From the NCBI GenBank assembly GCA_902765735.1, contig CACXBB010000014.1, forward strand, positions 1-45,158: a DNA stretch of 45,158 nucleotides. The letters run 5' to 3'. The stretch comes from an uncultured Eubacteriales bacterium. Its GTDB lineage: Bacteria > Bacillota > Clostridia > Christensenellales > Aristaeellaceae. The position numbers and the translations under genes were made by a program. The first letter of the stretch is position 1. Every line of letters begins with the position of its first letter. Below, in pieces: positions 17,700 to 26,425 of this stretch. The notes beneath the pieces are model-generated. The model did no database searches, was not told the DNA's origin, and was given only the letters and a program-made list of their open reading frames with translations.

Positions 17700-18596
17700 A
17701 TGAACGGATTGCCAAAGCTGATCGCGGTGGTGGGCACCAACGCCTCGGGCAAGAGCGGCCTGGGGGTGACGCTGGCCGAACGCTACGGCGGCGAGATCGT
17801 GTCGGCGGACTCCCGGCAGGTGTTTCGCGGGCTGGACCTGGGCAGCGGCAAGATCACCCCGGCGGAGACGCGGGGCGTGCCGCACCACCTGATCGACGTG
17901 TGCGAACCCGGCGACTTCTTCTCGATGCACGACTTCCAGCGCCTGGCCTATGAAGCCATCGACGGCATCCTCTCCCGGAGCCGTCTGCCCTTCCTGGTGG
18001 GGGGCACTGGGCTCTACGTGGCCTCGGTCACCGAGGGCTACGTGATGAGCGACGCCGCGCCCGACCTTCAATACCGGGACTGGCTGGAGACCTTTTCCAC
18101 CCCGGCGCTGTACGACATGCTGGTTAAGGCCGTGCCCGACATCGACATCGAGCGCAACAACCGAAACCGCGTGATGCGCGTGCTGGAAAAGCTGCACGCC
18201 GGCGACGACCACGTGCCCCACAACCGTCCCCGCTACGACTGCCTCAGGCTGGGCGTCACCTGGGAGCGCGAGACCCTCAGGGCCCGCATCGACGAGCGCC
18301 TGGAGCGCAGGCTTGAACAGGGCATGGTGGAGGAGGTGCGGGGCCTCATGGATCGGGGCGTCAGCACGGAGTTCCTCTACAAGCTGGGCCTCGAGTACCG
18401 CTTCATCGCCCAGTACCTCACCGGGGAGATTCCCCGCTATGAAGACATGGTGGAGCAGCTGGGCAACGCCATCAAGAAGTTCGCCAAGCGCCAGATGACC
18501 TGGTTCAGGCGCGACAAGGACATCCTCTGGCTCGATATGACCGGCGATCCCGTCGCCCAGGCGGTCGCGGCCATCGACGGGTTCATCGGGGCATGA
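17700..18596 (+). CDS. miaA: tRNA dimethylallyltransferase
   Basis: Transfers dimethylallyl to A37 of tRNAs reading UNN codons. The 298-residue protein has the P-loop VGTNASGKS (residues 11-19), the DMAPP/tRNA contact DSRQVFRGLD, FLVGGTGLY, and the late FAKRQMTWFRRD segment. Although an ATG lies at 17694, the GGGAGG site at 17687-17692 is one base from it, so ATG 17700 (7 bases away) is preferred. The usual mutL/hfq neighbours are absent. Confidence 0.95.
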   Translation: MNGLPKLIAVVGTNASGKSGLGVTLAERYGGEIVSADSRQVFRGLDLGSGKITPAETRGVPHHLIDVCEPGDFFSMHDFQRLAYEAIDGILSRSRLPFLVGGTGLYVASVTEGYVMSDAAPDLQYRDWLETFSTPALYDMLVKAVPDIDIERNNRNRVMRVLEKLHAGDDHVPHNRPRYDCLRLGVTWERETLRARIDERLERRLEQGMVEEVRGLMDRGVSTEFLYKLGLEYRFIAQYLTGEIPRYEDMVEQLGNAIKKFAKRQMTWFRRDKDILWLDMTGDPVAQAVAAIDGFIGA

Positions 18597-18630
18597 TCTC
18601 TGGTTCTGCGCATTTCACTGTGAAATAGAA

Positions 18631-18822
18631 ACCTCTTCCGTCAGCCCTTCGGGCTGCCACCTTCCCCTGAAGGGGAAGGCAAGACCTCTTCCGTCAGCCC
18701 TTCGGGCTGCCACCTTCCCCTGAAGGGGAAGGCAAGACCTCTTCCGTCAGTCCTTCGGGCTGCCACCTTCCCCTGAAGGGGAAGGCAAGACCTCTTCCAT
18801 CAGCATCAAAGGATGCTGACGC
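18631..18822 (+). repeat. Tandem 53-bp hairpin repeat, 3.5 copies
   Basis: Near-identical units start at 18631, 18684 and 18737, with a diverged partial copy from 18790. Each holds ACCTCTTCCGTCAG, the small hairpin CAGCCCTTCGGGCTG and the hairpin CCTTCCCCTGAAGGGGAAGG. Units abut directly and there are no spacers. The whole gap 18597-18928 is otherwise non-coding except for the promoter at its right end. Confidence 0.88.
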
Positions 18823-18850
18823 AGCCCCTGCTCCCTGTTTCCCCAAACGA

Positions 18851-18879
18851 TTGACAATCTGTGTCAGGAGTGTTAAAAT
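18851..18879 (+). promoter_or_regulatory. Sigma-A promoter of the glycerate locus
   Basis: TTGACA (18851-18856), a 17-base spacer and TAAAAT (18874-18879), 50 bases ahead of the permease start. Confidence 0.82.
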
Positions 18880-18928
18880 AATAACAGTCGAAGGGTACAA
18901 TCGACGCGAGAAGAAAGGGGAAATACGC

Positions 18929-20320
18929 ATGACTGGTGTACCGCTCATTATTGCCTTTATCGTGGCAATCGTGGTGATGATCCTTCTGATCTCGAAGCTG
19001 AAGGTTCATCCGTTCCTGTCCATCATGGGCATTTCGCTGGTCCTGGGCATCATCGCCGGCATACCGCTGGTGGACAAGGTGCTTGAGGACGGCACGAAGA
19101 TCTCCGGTCTGGCCAACGTCATCGGCGCGGGCTTTTCTGGAACGTTTACCTCCATCGGCATCGTGATCATACTGGGCGCGTTCATCGGCTCCGTGCTGGA
19201 GAAGACCGGCGCGGCGCTGAAGCTGGCGGACATGGTGATCTCGCTGGTGGGTGAGAAGAACCCCGAGCTGGCCATCGAGCTGATGGGCTGGGTGGTCTCC
19301 ATCCCGGTGTTCTGCGACTCCGGCTTCGTCATCCTGAACCCCATCCGCAAGGCGCTGGTGAAGCGCACCGGCAAGTCCAGCGTGGCCATGACGGTGTGCC
19401 TGTCCTGCGGCCTGTATATCGCGCACGTGTTCATCCCGCCGACGCCCGGCCCCATCGCCGCGGCGAACACCCTGGGCGTGGGCAGCAACCTGCTGCTGGT
19501 CATGGGCATGGGCGTGCTGTGCTCCATATTCCCGCTGATTGCCGGCCTGATCTACGCCAAGATGATCGGCAAGAAGATCAAGTCCGCCGACGAGCTGAAC
19601 CAGGCCGGCGAGACCGTCAAGACCTATGAGGAGCTCAAGGCCGAGTACGGCGTGCTGCCCGGCGGCCTGAACGCCATCGCGCCGCTGCTGGTGCCGATCA
19701 TACTGATGGCCATCTCCTCCGTGGTCGCCATGGCCGGCGGCAAGGGCGCCATCGCGGACTTCTTCACCTTCCTGGGCACGCCCATCATGGCGCTGGCCGT
19801 GGGCACCGTGCTGGCCGTCATACAGCTTCTCGGCGCGGGCAAGAAGAACGACTTCTACAACCTGACCAACGACACCCTCAAGACCGTGGGCCCGATACTG
19901 TTCGTCACCGCCGCCGGCGGCGTGCTGGGCAAGGTGATCGCGTCCTCCGACATGGTCAACTTCATCAAGGCCCACGCCACGGTGCTCCAGGCCATGGGCA
20001 TCTTCTTCCCGTTCCTGCTCTCCGCGATCCTCAAGAGCGCGCAGGGCTCCTCCACCGTCGCCATCACCACCACCGCGGGCATCGTGGCTCCGCTGCTGCC
20101 TGTGCTGGGCTTTGCCACGCCGGTTGAGATCTCCCTGGTGGTCATGGCCATCGGCGCGGGCGCGATGACCGTGTCCCACGCCAACGACTCCTACTTCTGG
20201 GTGGTCACCAACTTCGGCGAGATGACCCCCGAGGAGGGCTACAAGACCCAGACCCTCATGACCCTGGTGATCGGAATCGCGGCCATGGTGGAAATCTGCA
20301 TACTGAACCTGATTTTTTAA
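18929..20320 (+). CDS. GntP family sugar-acid permease, probably glycerate
   Basis: A 463-residue membrane protein of the gluconate:H+ symporter family, with about twelve hydrophobic segments. Family segments are FIPPTPGPIAAANTLGV, LKSAQGSSTVAITTTAGIV and MTVSHANDSYFWVVTNF. ATG 18929 follows GAAAGGGG. The next gene is a glycerate 2-kinase, so glycerate (or a related hydroxy acid) is the likeliest substrate; this rests on context. An in-frame extension to 18851 overlaps the promoter and is rejected. Confidence 0.9.
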   Translation: MTGVPLIIAFIVAIVVMILLISKLKVHPFLSIMGISLVLGIIAGIPLVDKVLEDGTKISGLANVIGAGFSGTFTSIGIVIILGAFIGSVLEKTGAALKLADMVISLVGEKNPELAIELMGWVVSIPVFCDSGFVILNPIRKALVKRTGKSSVAMTVCLSCGLYIAHVFIPPTPGPIAAANTLGVGSNLLLVMGMGVLCSIFPLIAGLIYAKMIGKKIKSADELNQAGETVKTYEELKAEYGVLPGGLNAIAPLLVPIILMAISSVVAMAGGKGAIADFFTFLGTPIMALAVGTVLAVIQLLGAGKKNDFYNLTNDTLKTVGPILFVTAAGGVLGKVIASSDMVNFIKAHATVLQAMGIFFPFLLSAILKSAQGSSTVAITTTAGIVAPLLPVLGFATPVEISLVVMAIGAGAMTVSHANDSYFWVVTNFGEMTPEEGYKTQTLMTLVIGIAAMVEICILNLIF

Positions 20321-20334
20321 TCGAATGTGTCTGC

Positions 20335-20364
20335 ACAGCAGGGGGTGTCCGCACCCCCTGCTGT
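20335..20364 (+). terminator. Strong hairpin between permease and kinase
   Basis: ACAGCAGGGGGTG (20335-20347) pairs over 13 bp with 20352-20364 around a TCCG loop. Only TATAAC follows rather than a T run, so it may be a partial terminator or an mRNA-stabilising hairpin that sets the permease/kinase ratio. Confidence 0.6.
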
Positions 20365-20387
20365 TATAACACGATAGGAGCGATGAT

Positions 20388-21617
20388 ATGAATACATTGT
20401 TACATGAACACGCCGACCGGATCGTCCGCGAGGCCATCGCGGCGGTGCAGCCCGACGCGGCCGTGCAGCGCGCGCTCAGCGGGCGAAGCTACCCCGGGCG
20501 GCTTCTGCTGGTGGCCACGGGCAAGGCGGCGTGGCAGATGGCCAAGGCCGCGTCCGACTTCATGGGGGATCGCATCGAGAAGGGCGTGGTGGTGACCAAG
20601 TACGACCACGTGATGGGCCCCATCGCCAACTTTGACTGCTTCGAGGCGGGCCATCCCGTGCCCGACGAAAACTCCTTCAAGGGTACCCAGGCCGCGCTGG
20701 ATCTGGTGAGCGACCTGACGGACAGGGACACGGTGCTCTTCCTGCTCTCCGGCGGCGGCAGCGCGCTGTTCGAGGCGCCGCTGGTGAAGGGTGAGGAGCT
20801 GCAGGACATCACAGGCCAGCTGCTGGCCTGCGGCGCGGACATCGTGGAGATCAACACCATCCGCAAGCGCCTCTCCCGGGTGAAGGGCGGCCGCTTCGCC
20901 CAGCTCTGCTGGCCCGCACGCGTGGAGGCCGTGATACTCTCCGACATACTGGGCGACCCGCTGGACATGATCGCCTCCGGCCCCGCCTGCCCGGACTCCT
21001 CCACCGCCGAGGACGCCCTGCGCATCGCGGCGAAGTACAACCTCCGGCTGTCCGACGAGGCGCGGAAGCTGTTGGAGATCGAGACCCCCAAGACGCTGGA
21101 CAACGTGACCACCTGGATCAACGGCTCCGTGCGGGAGCTGTGCGCCGCCGCCGAGGTCACCTGCCGCGCGCTGGGCTATGAGCCCATCGTGCTGACCGAC
21201 CAGCTCTGCTGCCAGGCGAAGGAGGCGGGCAGCTTCCTGGCGTCCATCGTCAAGACCCACGCCGCCGCCGACAGGCCCCTGGCGTTCATCGCAGGCGGCG
21301 AGACGGTGGTGAAGCTCACCGGCCACGGGCTGGGCGGGCGCAATCAGGAGCTGGCGCTGGCCGCCGCCCCCGGCATCGCGGGGCTTAAGGCGGCGGTGTT
21401 CTCCGTGGGCAGCGACGGCACCGACGGCCCCACCGACGCCGCCGGCGGCTACGCGGACGGAGAGACCCTCGCCGAACTCAAGGCCCAGGGGCTGAACGTG
21501 GACGCCGTGCTCCAGGACAACGACGCCTATCACGCCCTCAAGGCCGTGGGCGGGCTGATCATGACCGGGCCCACCGGCACCAATGTCAACGACGTGGCCG
21601 TGGCGCTGGTGCGGTGA
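20388..21617 (+). CDS. Glycerate 2-kinase (MOFRL family)
   Basis: The 409-residue type-2 glycerate kinase phosphorylates D-glycerate to 2-phosphoglycerate. The N-terminal DUF4147 domain shows LLVATGKAAWQMA and FLLSGGGSALFEAP, and RKRLSRVKGG supplies the phosphate loop. The C-terminal MOFRL domain contains GGRNQELALA and SVGSDGTDGPTDAAGG. With the preceding GntP-type permease it forms an uptake-and-activation pair feeding glycolysis. The start follows GATAGGAGCG. Confidence 0.93.
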   Translation: MNTLLHEHADRIVREAIAAVQPDAAVQRALSGRSYPGRLLLVATGKAAWQMAKAASDFMGDRIEKGVVVTKYDHVMGPIANFDCFEAGHPVPDENSFKGTQAALDLVSDLTDRDTVLFLLSGGGSALFEAPLVKGEELQDITGQLLACGADIVEINTIRKRLSRVKGGRFAQLCWPARVEAVILSDILGDPLDMIASGPACPDSSTAEDALRIAAKYNLRLSDEARKLLEIETPKTLDNVTTWINGSVRELCAAAEVTCRALGYEPIVLTDQLCCQAKEAGSFLASIVKTHAAADRPLAFIAGGETVVKLTGHGLGGRNQELALAAAPGIAGLKAAVFSVGSDGTDGPTDAAGGYADGETLAELKAQGLNVDAVLQDNDAYHALKAVGGLIMTGPTGTNVNDVAVALVR

Positions 21618-21634
21618 TGATCGCACAAAAAAAC

Positions 21635-21664
21635 GGGGTGTTGTTTTGATACAGCACCCTTTTT
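21635..21664 (+). terminator. Intrinsic terminator after glycerate kinase
   Basis: GGGTGTTG (21636-21643) pairs with CAGCACCC (21652-21659, one G-T) and is followed by five T residues. A run of A on the 5' side could let it work in both directions. Confidence 0.85.
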
Positions 21665-21762
21665 GGTTCCTCACGACTCCCCCCAGTCAGCTTCGCTGAC
21701 AGCCCCCTCGGAGATGGGGCCATGACGGGAGCCTTTTGGCGGTGAACCCATAGCCTCCCGTC

Positions 21763-21915
21763 CAGCCTCCCTCTTAGAGGGAGGAGGCGCCGCGAAGCGG
21801 TGACGGAGGGAGTCAGCCTCCCTCTTAGAGGGAGGTGGCGCCGCGAAGCGGTGACGGAGGGAGTAAGCCTCCCTCTCCGAGGGAGGTGGCGCCGCGAAGC
21901 GGTGACGGAGGGAGT
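21763..21915 (+). repeat. Tandem 51-bp hairpin repeat, 3 copies
   Basis: Units at 21763-21813, 21814-21864 and 21865-21915 differ at only a few bases. Each carries the hairpin CCTCCCTCTTAGAGGGAGG, then GCGCCGCGAAGCGG and TGACGGAGGGAGT. Read in reverse, the layout (CCGTCA, TTCG hairpin, GCCACCT, CCC hairpin) matches the 53-bp family at 18631. A related CAGTCAGCTTCGCTGACAG copy lies at 21684-21702. The gap 21665-21922 holds nothing else. Confidence 0.88.
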
Positions 21916-21922
21916 TGCCCCA

Positions 21923-23212
21923 TCACAGCTCGCTTTGATGGCCGAGCTCCTCGCCGGGCACGTACAGCGCGACGGCATCGCGGCCGTGGTTCTTGACGTG
22001 GTAGAGCGCCGCGTCCGCCGCCTTGAACAGCTCGTCGAAGCGCCTGCCGTGATCGGGAAAGACGGCGACGCCGATGGACAGCGTGACGCGACCCTCCAGC
22101 TTTTCGCCCTTGAAGGCCCGCTTCACCTCGCTCGACAGGCGGTTCGCGAGCTGCACGGCGTTTTGGGGCGTTTCGATATTGCGCATGAAGATCGCGAACT
22201 CGTCGCCGCCGATGCGTCCCGCCACGTCGAGCGCGCGGCAGTTGTTGTTGATGATGCGGCCCACCTCCGCCAGCACCCGGTCGCCCTCGGCGTGGCCGTA
22301 GGTATCATTGACCTGCTTGAACAGGTCGATGTCGATCATCAGGAGGGCGCAGTGGTCCTCCAGCGTGTGGTAGTTGGACAGCATCATCCGGATCAGGTCC
22401 TGGGAGGCGCTCTTGTTGAGCAGGCCGGTCAGGGCGTCGGTCTTGGCGCGCTTCTCCAGCTCCAGCTTGAGAAGCTGGTAGTCCGTCACGTTGTTGATCA
22501 GCGCGATGATGCCGCTGATTTTGCCGTTCTCGTCGAACACCGGGCGCTTGATCAGCTGCAGGTAGTCCCGCACGCCGTCCTGGTTTTCCTCGATGATGTA
22601 TTCGGTGCCCTCGCCAGTCTCCAGGATGCGCCGGTCGGCCTCCATGGCCTTCATGGCGTTGGCCTTGTCCTTGCGGATGTCGAGGTCGGTCTTGCCGCGG
22701 ATGGTCCAGTTCGGATCGCCGCCGGTGTTCAGGTGGTTCCAGTACTGGGTGGAGAAGACATACCGGCACTCCGTGTCCTTCATAAAGATGCACGCGGGCA
22801 GCACCTTGAGCATCTTCTCGAGCTCCGACAGCGAGAGCGAATCGCTGGCCCGGATGGCGTTGTTGATCCGCTTGCAGATGAGCTCCCTCGGCGCGAAGGC
22901 GGTGATCAGGTCGTAGAAGCCGTGCTCGATGCAGTCCATGTCCACGTGGGTAGGCAGCTCGTCGGAGATCGCGATCATGGGAACGGTGGAGAAGGACGAC
23001 GCCTGCCTGTGCTGCGCTTCGAAGGTGAAGTGGCTCCGGCGCGCCAGCGCCAGCTCGATCAGCACCGCCACCACGTCCTTGCCGCTTTCATTCATGTAAC
23101 GCAGGCCCTCGTCCTCGGTGCTCACGCAGCGCACGGCATAGTATGGCGAGAGTACCTCCGGGAAGTACTCCACGATCGAAGGCTCTTCGGCTATCAGTAA
23201 AATCGTATTCAT
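21923..23212 (-). CDS. Diguanylate cyclase with degenerate receiver and PAS domains
   Basis: A 429-residue cytosolic protein. Residues 1-125 look like a response-regulator receiver, but the phospho-acceptor position reads LIELAL without Asp, so it is probably not phosphorylated. A PAS domain spans about 130-250. The GGDEF domain is intact: RIGGDEF with GGDEF at 335-339, LLMIDIDLFKQVND before it, and an RxxD inhibitory site (R326-D329) exactly five residues upstream. It should make cyclic di-GMP under product inhibition. ATG 23212 is preferred over TTG 23218. No other c-di-GMP gene is in the window. Confidence 0.9.
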   Translation of the reverse strand: MNTILLIAEEPSIVEYFPEVLSPYYAVRCVSTEDEGLRYMNESGKDVVAVLIELALARRSHFTFEAQHRQASSFSTVPMIAISDELPTHVDMDCIEHGFYDLITAFAPRELICKRINNAIRASDSLSLSELEKMLKVLPACIFMKDTECRYVFSTQYWNHLNTGGDPNWTIRGKTDLDIRKDKANAMKAMEADRRILETGEGTEYIIEENQDGVRDYLQLIKRPVFDENGKISGIIALINNVTDYQLLKLELEKRAKTDALTGLLNKSASQDLIRMMLSNYHTLEDHCALLMIDIDLFKQVNDTYGHAEGDRVLAEVGRIINNNCRALDVAGRIGGDEFAIFMRNIETPQNAVQLANRLSSEVKRAFKGEKLEGRVTLSIGVAVFPDHGRRFDELFKAADAALYHVKNHGRDAVALYVPGEELGHQSEL

Positions 23213-23262
23213 GCTCAATACCCCACGTCATCCTTTTTTCCGCGTACAACCCTCCACCATCC

Positions 23263-23291
23263 ATTATAGCAAATATCGGCGATTAAATCAA
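23263..23291 (-). promoter_or_regulatory. Sigma-A promoter of the diguanylate cyclase gene
   Basis: On the minus strand TTGATT (23286-23291), a 17-base spacer and consensus TATAAT (23263-23268). Confidence 0.82.
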
Positions 23292-23320
23292 CCTTAACAT
23301 TGAAAAAAGAAGATATCCCG

Positions 23321-25540
23321 TCAATCGTGCACAACGACCTTGTACGGCCTGTCGGAATCCGCATCGACCAACACCCGTCCCCCCGCGATATGCAGAGTAT
23401 AGGTGGCGGCGACATTTCCCTTCAAATCGGGGACCTTCACGGTGATCGTGCCGTCCTCCGGTTTGAACACGTGCAGCTCCAGGCCGTCGGTGTAGTCGTA
23501 ATCCGGGCGCTCCTCGTTGGCGCCCATGGGGATGACGCTGTTGGGCCGCGCCATCAGCGGCAGGGACAGATGGTCGTGGGTCTCGCGCCGCCAGGTGTCG
23601 CCGGTGACGGCCTCGCCGGAGAGCAGGTTCACCCACTCGCCCGCGGGCAGGTAGTAGTCCACGTGCCCGTCGGCGTGCATCACCGGGGCCACCAGCAGGT
23701 TCGGCCCCAGCATGTACTGGGTGTCGCAGGTCTCGCAGGCCACGCTGTCCGGGAACTCGAGGATCATCGGCCGCAGCACCGGCACGCCTTTTTCGTGCGC
23801 CTCCACGGCGGCGGCGTACAGGTAGGGCATCAGCCGGTTCTTTAAGCGCGTGAACAGCTTCACGACTTCGCTGGCCTCCTCGTCGAACAGCCACGGCACG
23901 CGGTAGCTGGACGACCCGTGCAGCCGGCTGTGGGAGGACAAAAGCCCGAACGCCGCCCAGCGCTTGTACACGTCGGCGGTGGCGGTCTGCTCGAAGCCGG
24001 CGATGTCGTGGCTCCAGAAGCCGAAGCCGGAGTGGCTGATGGACAGGCCGCTTCGGAGCGTCTCCGCCATGGACATGAACGTGGCGCTGCTGTCGCCGTT
24101 CCAGTGCACCGGGAACTTCTGGCCGCCCACGGTGGCGCTGCGGGCGAACACCACCGCGTCGCCCCTGCCGCGGCATGCCTCGAGGGTCTCGTACACGAAC
24201 TTGTTGTACAGGTAGGTGTAGAAGTTGTGCATCCGAAGCGGGTCGCTGCCGTCGAAATACTTGATGCCCTTCACCGGGATGCGCTCACCGAAGTCGGTCT
24301 TGAAGGCGTCCACGCCCATGGCCAATAGCTTTTTGAGCCGCGCGGCGTACCACTCCCGGGCCGCGGGGTTGGTCACGTCGAGGATCGCCATGCCGGGCTG
24401 CCACAGGTCGGTCTGCCACACGTCGCCGTTTTCCTTCATGATGAAGTAGCCCTTCTCCACGCCCTCGTCGAACATGTTGCTCTCCTGGGCGATGTAGGGG
24501 TTGAGCCAGCAGCAGATGTGCAGCCCCCGGGCCTTGAGCTTTTTGAGCAGGCCCTCGGGGTCCGGGAACACGTCGGGGTCCCAGGTGAGGTCGGTCAGGT
24601 GGTTGTCCTTCATCCAGAAGCAGTCGAAGTGGAACACGGAGAGCGGTATGTCGCGCTCGGCCATGCCGTCGATGAAGGAGGTGACGGTCTTCTCGTCGTA
24701 GCTGGTGGTGAACGACGTGGACAGCCACAGCCCGAAGGACCACGCCGGCGGCAGCGCCGGGCGGCCGGTCAGCGCGGTGTATTTTTCCAGGATACCCTTG
24801 GGGTCCCCGCCGTAGATGAGGTCGTAGGTCATCGCCTGGCCCTGCTGGCTGAACTGCACGCGCTCCACCTTCTCGGAGGCCACCTCGAAGCTCACGTCCG
24901 AGGCGCTCTCCACCAGCACGCCGTAGCCGCGGTTGGTCATGTAGAAGGGCACGTTCTTGTACGCCAGCTCGCTGGCGGTGCCGCCGTCGCCGTTCCAGAT
25001 GTCCACCACCTGGCCGTTCTTGACGTAGGCCGTGAAGCGTTCGCCCAGGCCGTAGACCCGCTCGCCCACGTCCAGGTTCAGGGAGTCGATCATGTAGTCC
25101 CTGCCCGTGGGCCTGCAATAGGCGTGGGCCATGGCGTGGTATTCGGACTCGGTGAGCAGCCTGTCGTCGCCCAGATAGCTGACCCGCCAGCCCAGCTCCG
25201 CCTTGCTGATCACGGCCTTCGCCCGGCCGGACTGAAACACGTACTCGGTGTCGGTCTCGGTGATCACGGGCTTCACCGGGCATTCGTTGAGCTCAAAGCA
25301 GGGGCCCTTCTTCGCCGTGCCGCGCCAGTGCTCGAGCTTCACGCGGATCACGTCGGGCATCGGGGCGGTGAAGGTCACGGTCAGCGCCGCGTGGTTCATC
25401 ACGCCCCCGCGGTGGCGCGAGGGCACCGACGGGGCGATGATCTTCAGGGCGTTTTCCGTGATCGTCGCGTCGTAGCTCTCCAGCGCGAAGTGCAAGTCGT
25501 ATTCCGGCCTGTTCAGCCAGTAGCCGTTGGTGAATTTCAT
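23321..25540 (-). CDS. yicI: GH31 alpha-xylosidase (YicI type)
   Basis: The 739-residue cytosolic glycosidase has no signal peptide. The GH31 nucleophile motif AFKTDFGERIP places Asp at residue 416, the same position as in E. coli YicI, and HWNGDSS (D483) supplies the acid/base. The substrate pocket is typical of alpha-xylosidases (FHFDCFWMKDNHLTDLTWDP). It should release alpha-xylose from imported xylo-oligosaccharides such as isoprimeverose. It is the last gene of the ABC importer operon, 27 bases after the second permease, so its substrate probably enters through that importer. Confidence 0.93.
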   Translation of the reverse strand: MKFTNGYWLNRPEYDLHFALESYDATITENALKIIAPSVPSRHRGGVMNHAALTVTFTAPMPDVIRVKLEHWRGTAKKGPCFELNECPVKPVITETDTEYVFQSGRAKAVISKAELGWRVSYLGDDRLLTESEYHAMAHAYCRPTGRDYMIDSLNLDVGERVYGLGERFTAYVKNGQVVDIWNGDGGTASELAYKNVPFYMTNRGYGVLVESASDVSFEVASEKVERVQFSQQGQAMTYDLIYGGDPKGILEKYTALTGRPALPPAWSFGLWLSTSFTTSYDEKTVTSFIDGMAERDIPLSVFHFDCFWMKDNHLTDLTWDPDVFPDPEGLLKKLKARGLHICCWLNPYIAQESNMFDEGVEKGYFIMKENGDVWQTDLWQPGMAILDVTNPAAREWYAARLKKLLAMGVDAFKTDFGERIPVKGIKYFDGSDPLRMHNFYTYLYNKFVYETLEACRGRGDAVVFARSATVGGQKFPVHWNGDSSATFMSMAETLRSGLSISHSGFGFWSHDIAGFEQTATADVYKRWAAFGLLSSHSRLHGSSSYRVPWLFDEEASEVVKLFTRLKNRLMPYLYAAAVEAHEKGVPVLRPMILEFPDSVACETCDTQYMLGPNLLVAPVMHADGHVDYYLPAGEWVNLLSGEAVTGDTWRRETHDHLSLPLMARPNSVIPMGANEERPDYDYTDGLELHVFKPEDGTITVKVPDLKGNVAATYTLHIAGGRVLVDADSDRPYKVVVHD

Positions 25541-25567
25541 GGGTATTAACCTCCGTTAATGTTCAGA

Positions 25568-26425
25568 TTATCCTTTGATCGCTCCCGCCACGACGCCGTC
25601 CACGATATAGCGCTGCAAAAACACGAACACGATCACGGAGGGCAATATGGCGAGGACCATGGCGGCGAGGGCGTAGTGCCACTTGGTGTTGAGGGAGCCC
25701 ACGAAGTTATAGGCCGCGAGCACCAGCGTCTTGGAGGCGGGGGAGCTGTTGACCATCAAAAGGGGCAGCAAAAAGTCGTTCCAGATCCACATCACGTCCA
25801 GCACCACCACCGTGGCGGTAACGGTCTTCAGAAGCGGGAAGATGATCATCAGGTAGGTCTGGAAGGTGGTGGCGGAGTCGATCATGGCGCTCTCGTCAAT
25901 CTCGGTGGGGATGGACTTCATGAAGTTGAAGTAGATGAACGTGGCCATCGGGATGCCGAAGCCCCAGTACTGTATGCCCAGGCCCCAGGTGGTGCCGTTC
26001 AGGTGAATGATGTTCATGAACTTCAGCAGCGTGATCATGATGGTCTGGAAGGGGATCAGCATGGGGGTGATGATGAAGGTGTGCAGCGCCTTGGTGACCG
26101 GCGTCTGCCGGCGGTCCAGTATGTAGGCCGCCATCGACGAAAACGCCACGATGCCCGCGATGCCGATCACGGTGATCACCACGTTGTTCCAGAACAGCCG
26201 GAAATACTCCATCTTCTCGATGACGTAGGTGTAGTTGGCCCACTCGAGGTGCGACGGCAGCGCCAGCACGTTGGTGAGGATCTCCTTGAAGGGCTTCAGG
26301 GAGTTGTCCACCATCAGAAACACCGGGTAGATGTAGAGCGCGGCCAGCAGCACAACGACGATCAGAAACGCGGCGTGCAGCCCGCGCTTTTTGGCGGCGT
26401 ATTTGGCCTCATACCGGGCATCCAT
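25568..26425 (-). CDS. ABC sugar transporter permease, MalG type
   Basis: About 285 residues with six membrane segments. The EAA loop that contacts the ATPase reads IPTEIDESAMIDSATTFQTY, and the end YIVDGVVAGAIKG is the classic MalG C terminus. ATG 26425 overlaps the stop of the partner permease (TGATG). No ATPase gene is in the operon, so a shared multi-sugar ATPase is probably encoded elsewhere, as is common in this group. Confidence 0.93.
   Translation of the reverse strand: MDARYEAKYAAKKRGLHAAFLIVVVLLAALYIYPVFLMVDNSLKPFKEILTNVLALPSHLEWANYTYVIEKMEYFRLFWNNVVITVIGIAGIVAFSSMAAYILDRRQTPVTKALHTFIITPMLIPFQTIMITLLKFMNIIHLNGTTWGLGIQYWGFGIPMATFIYFNFMKSIPTEIDESAMIDSATTFQTYLMIIFPLLKTVTATVVVLDVMWIWNDFLLPLLMVNSSPASKTLVLAAYNFVGSLNTKWHYALAAMVLAILPSVIVFVFLQRYIVDGVVAGAIKG

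Noticed and set aside
18631-18822. Possible CRISPR array
   Set aside because: Units of 53 bases abut directly and have no unique spacers; no cas gene is in the window. The same holds for the arrays at 17561 and 21763.
21800-23200. 466-codon plus-strand frame opposite the diguanylate cyclase
   Set aside because: It begins inside the 51-bp repeats and is antisense to a clear GGDEF protein with its own promoter.
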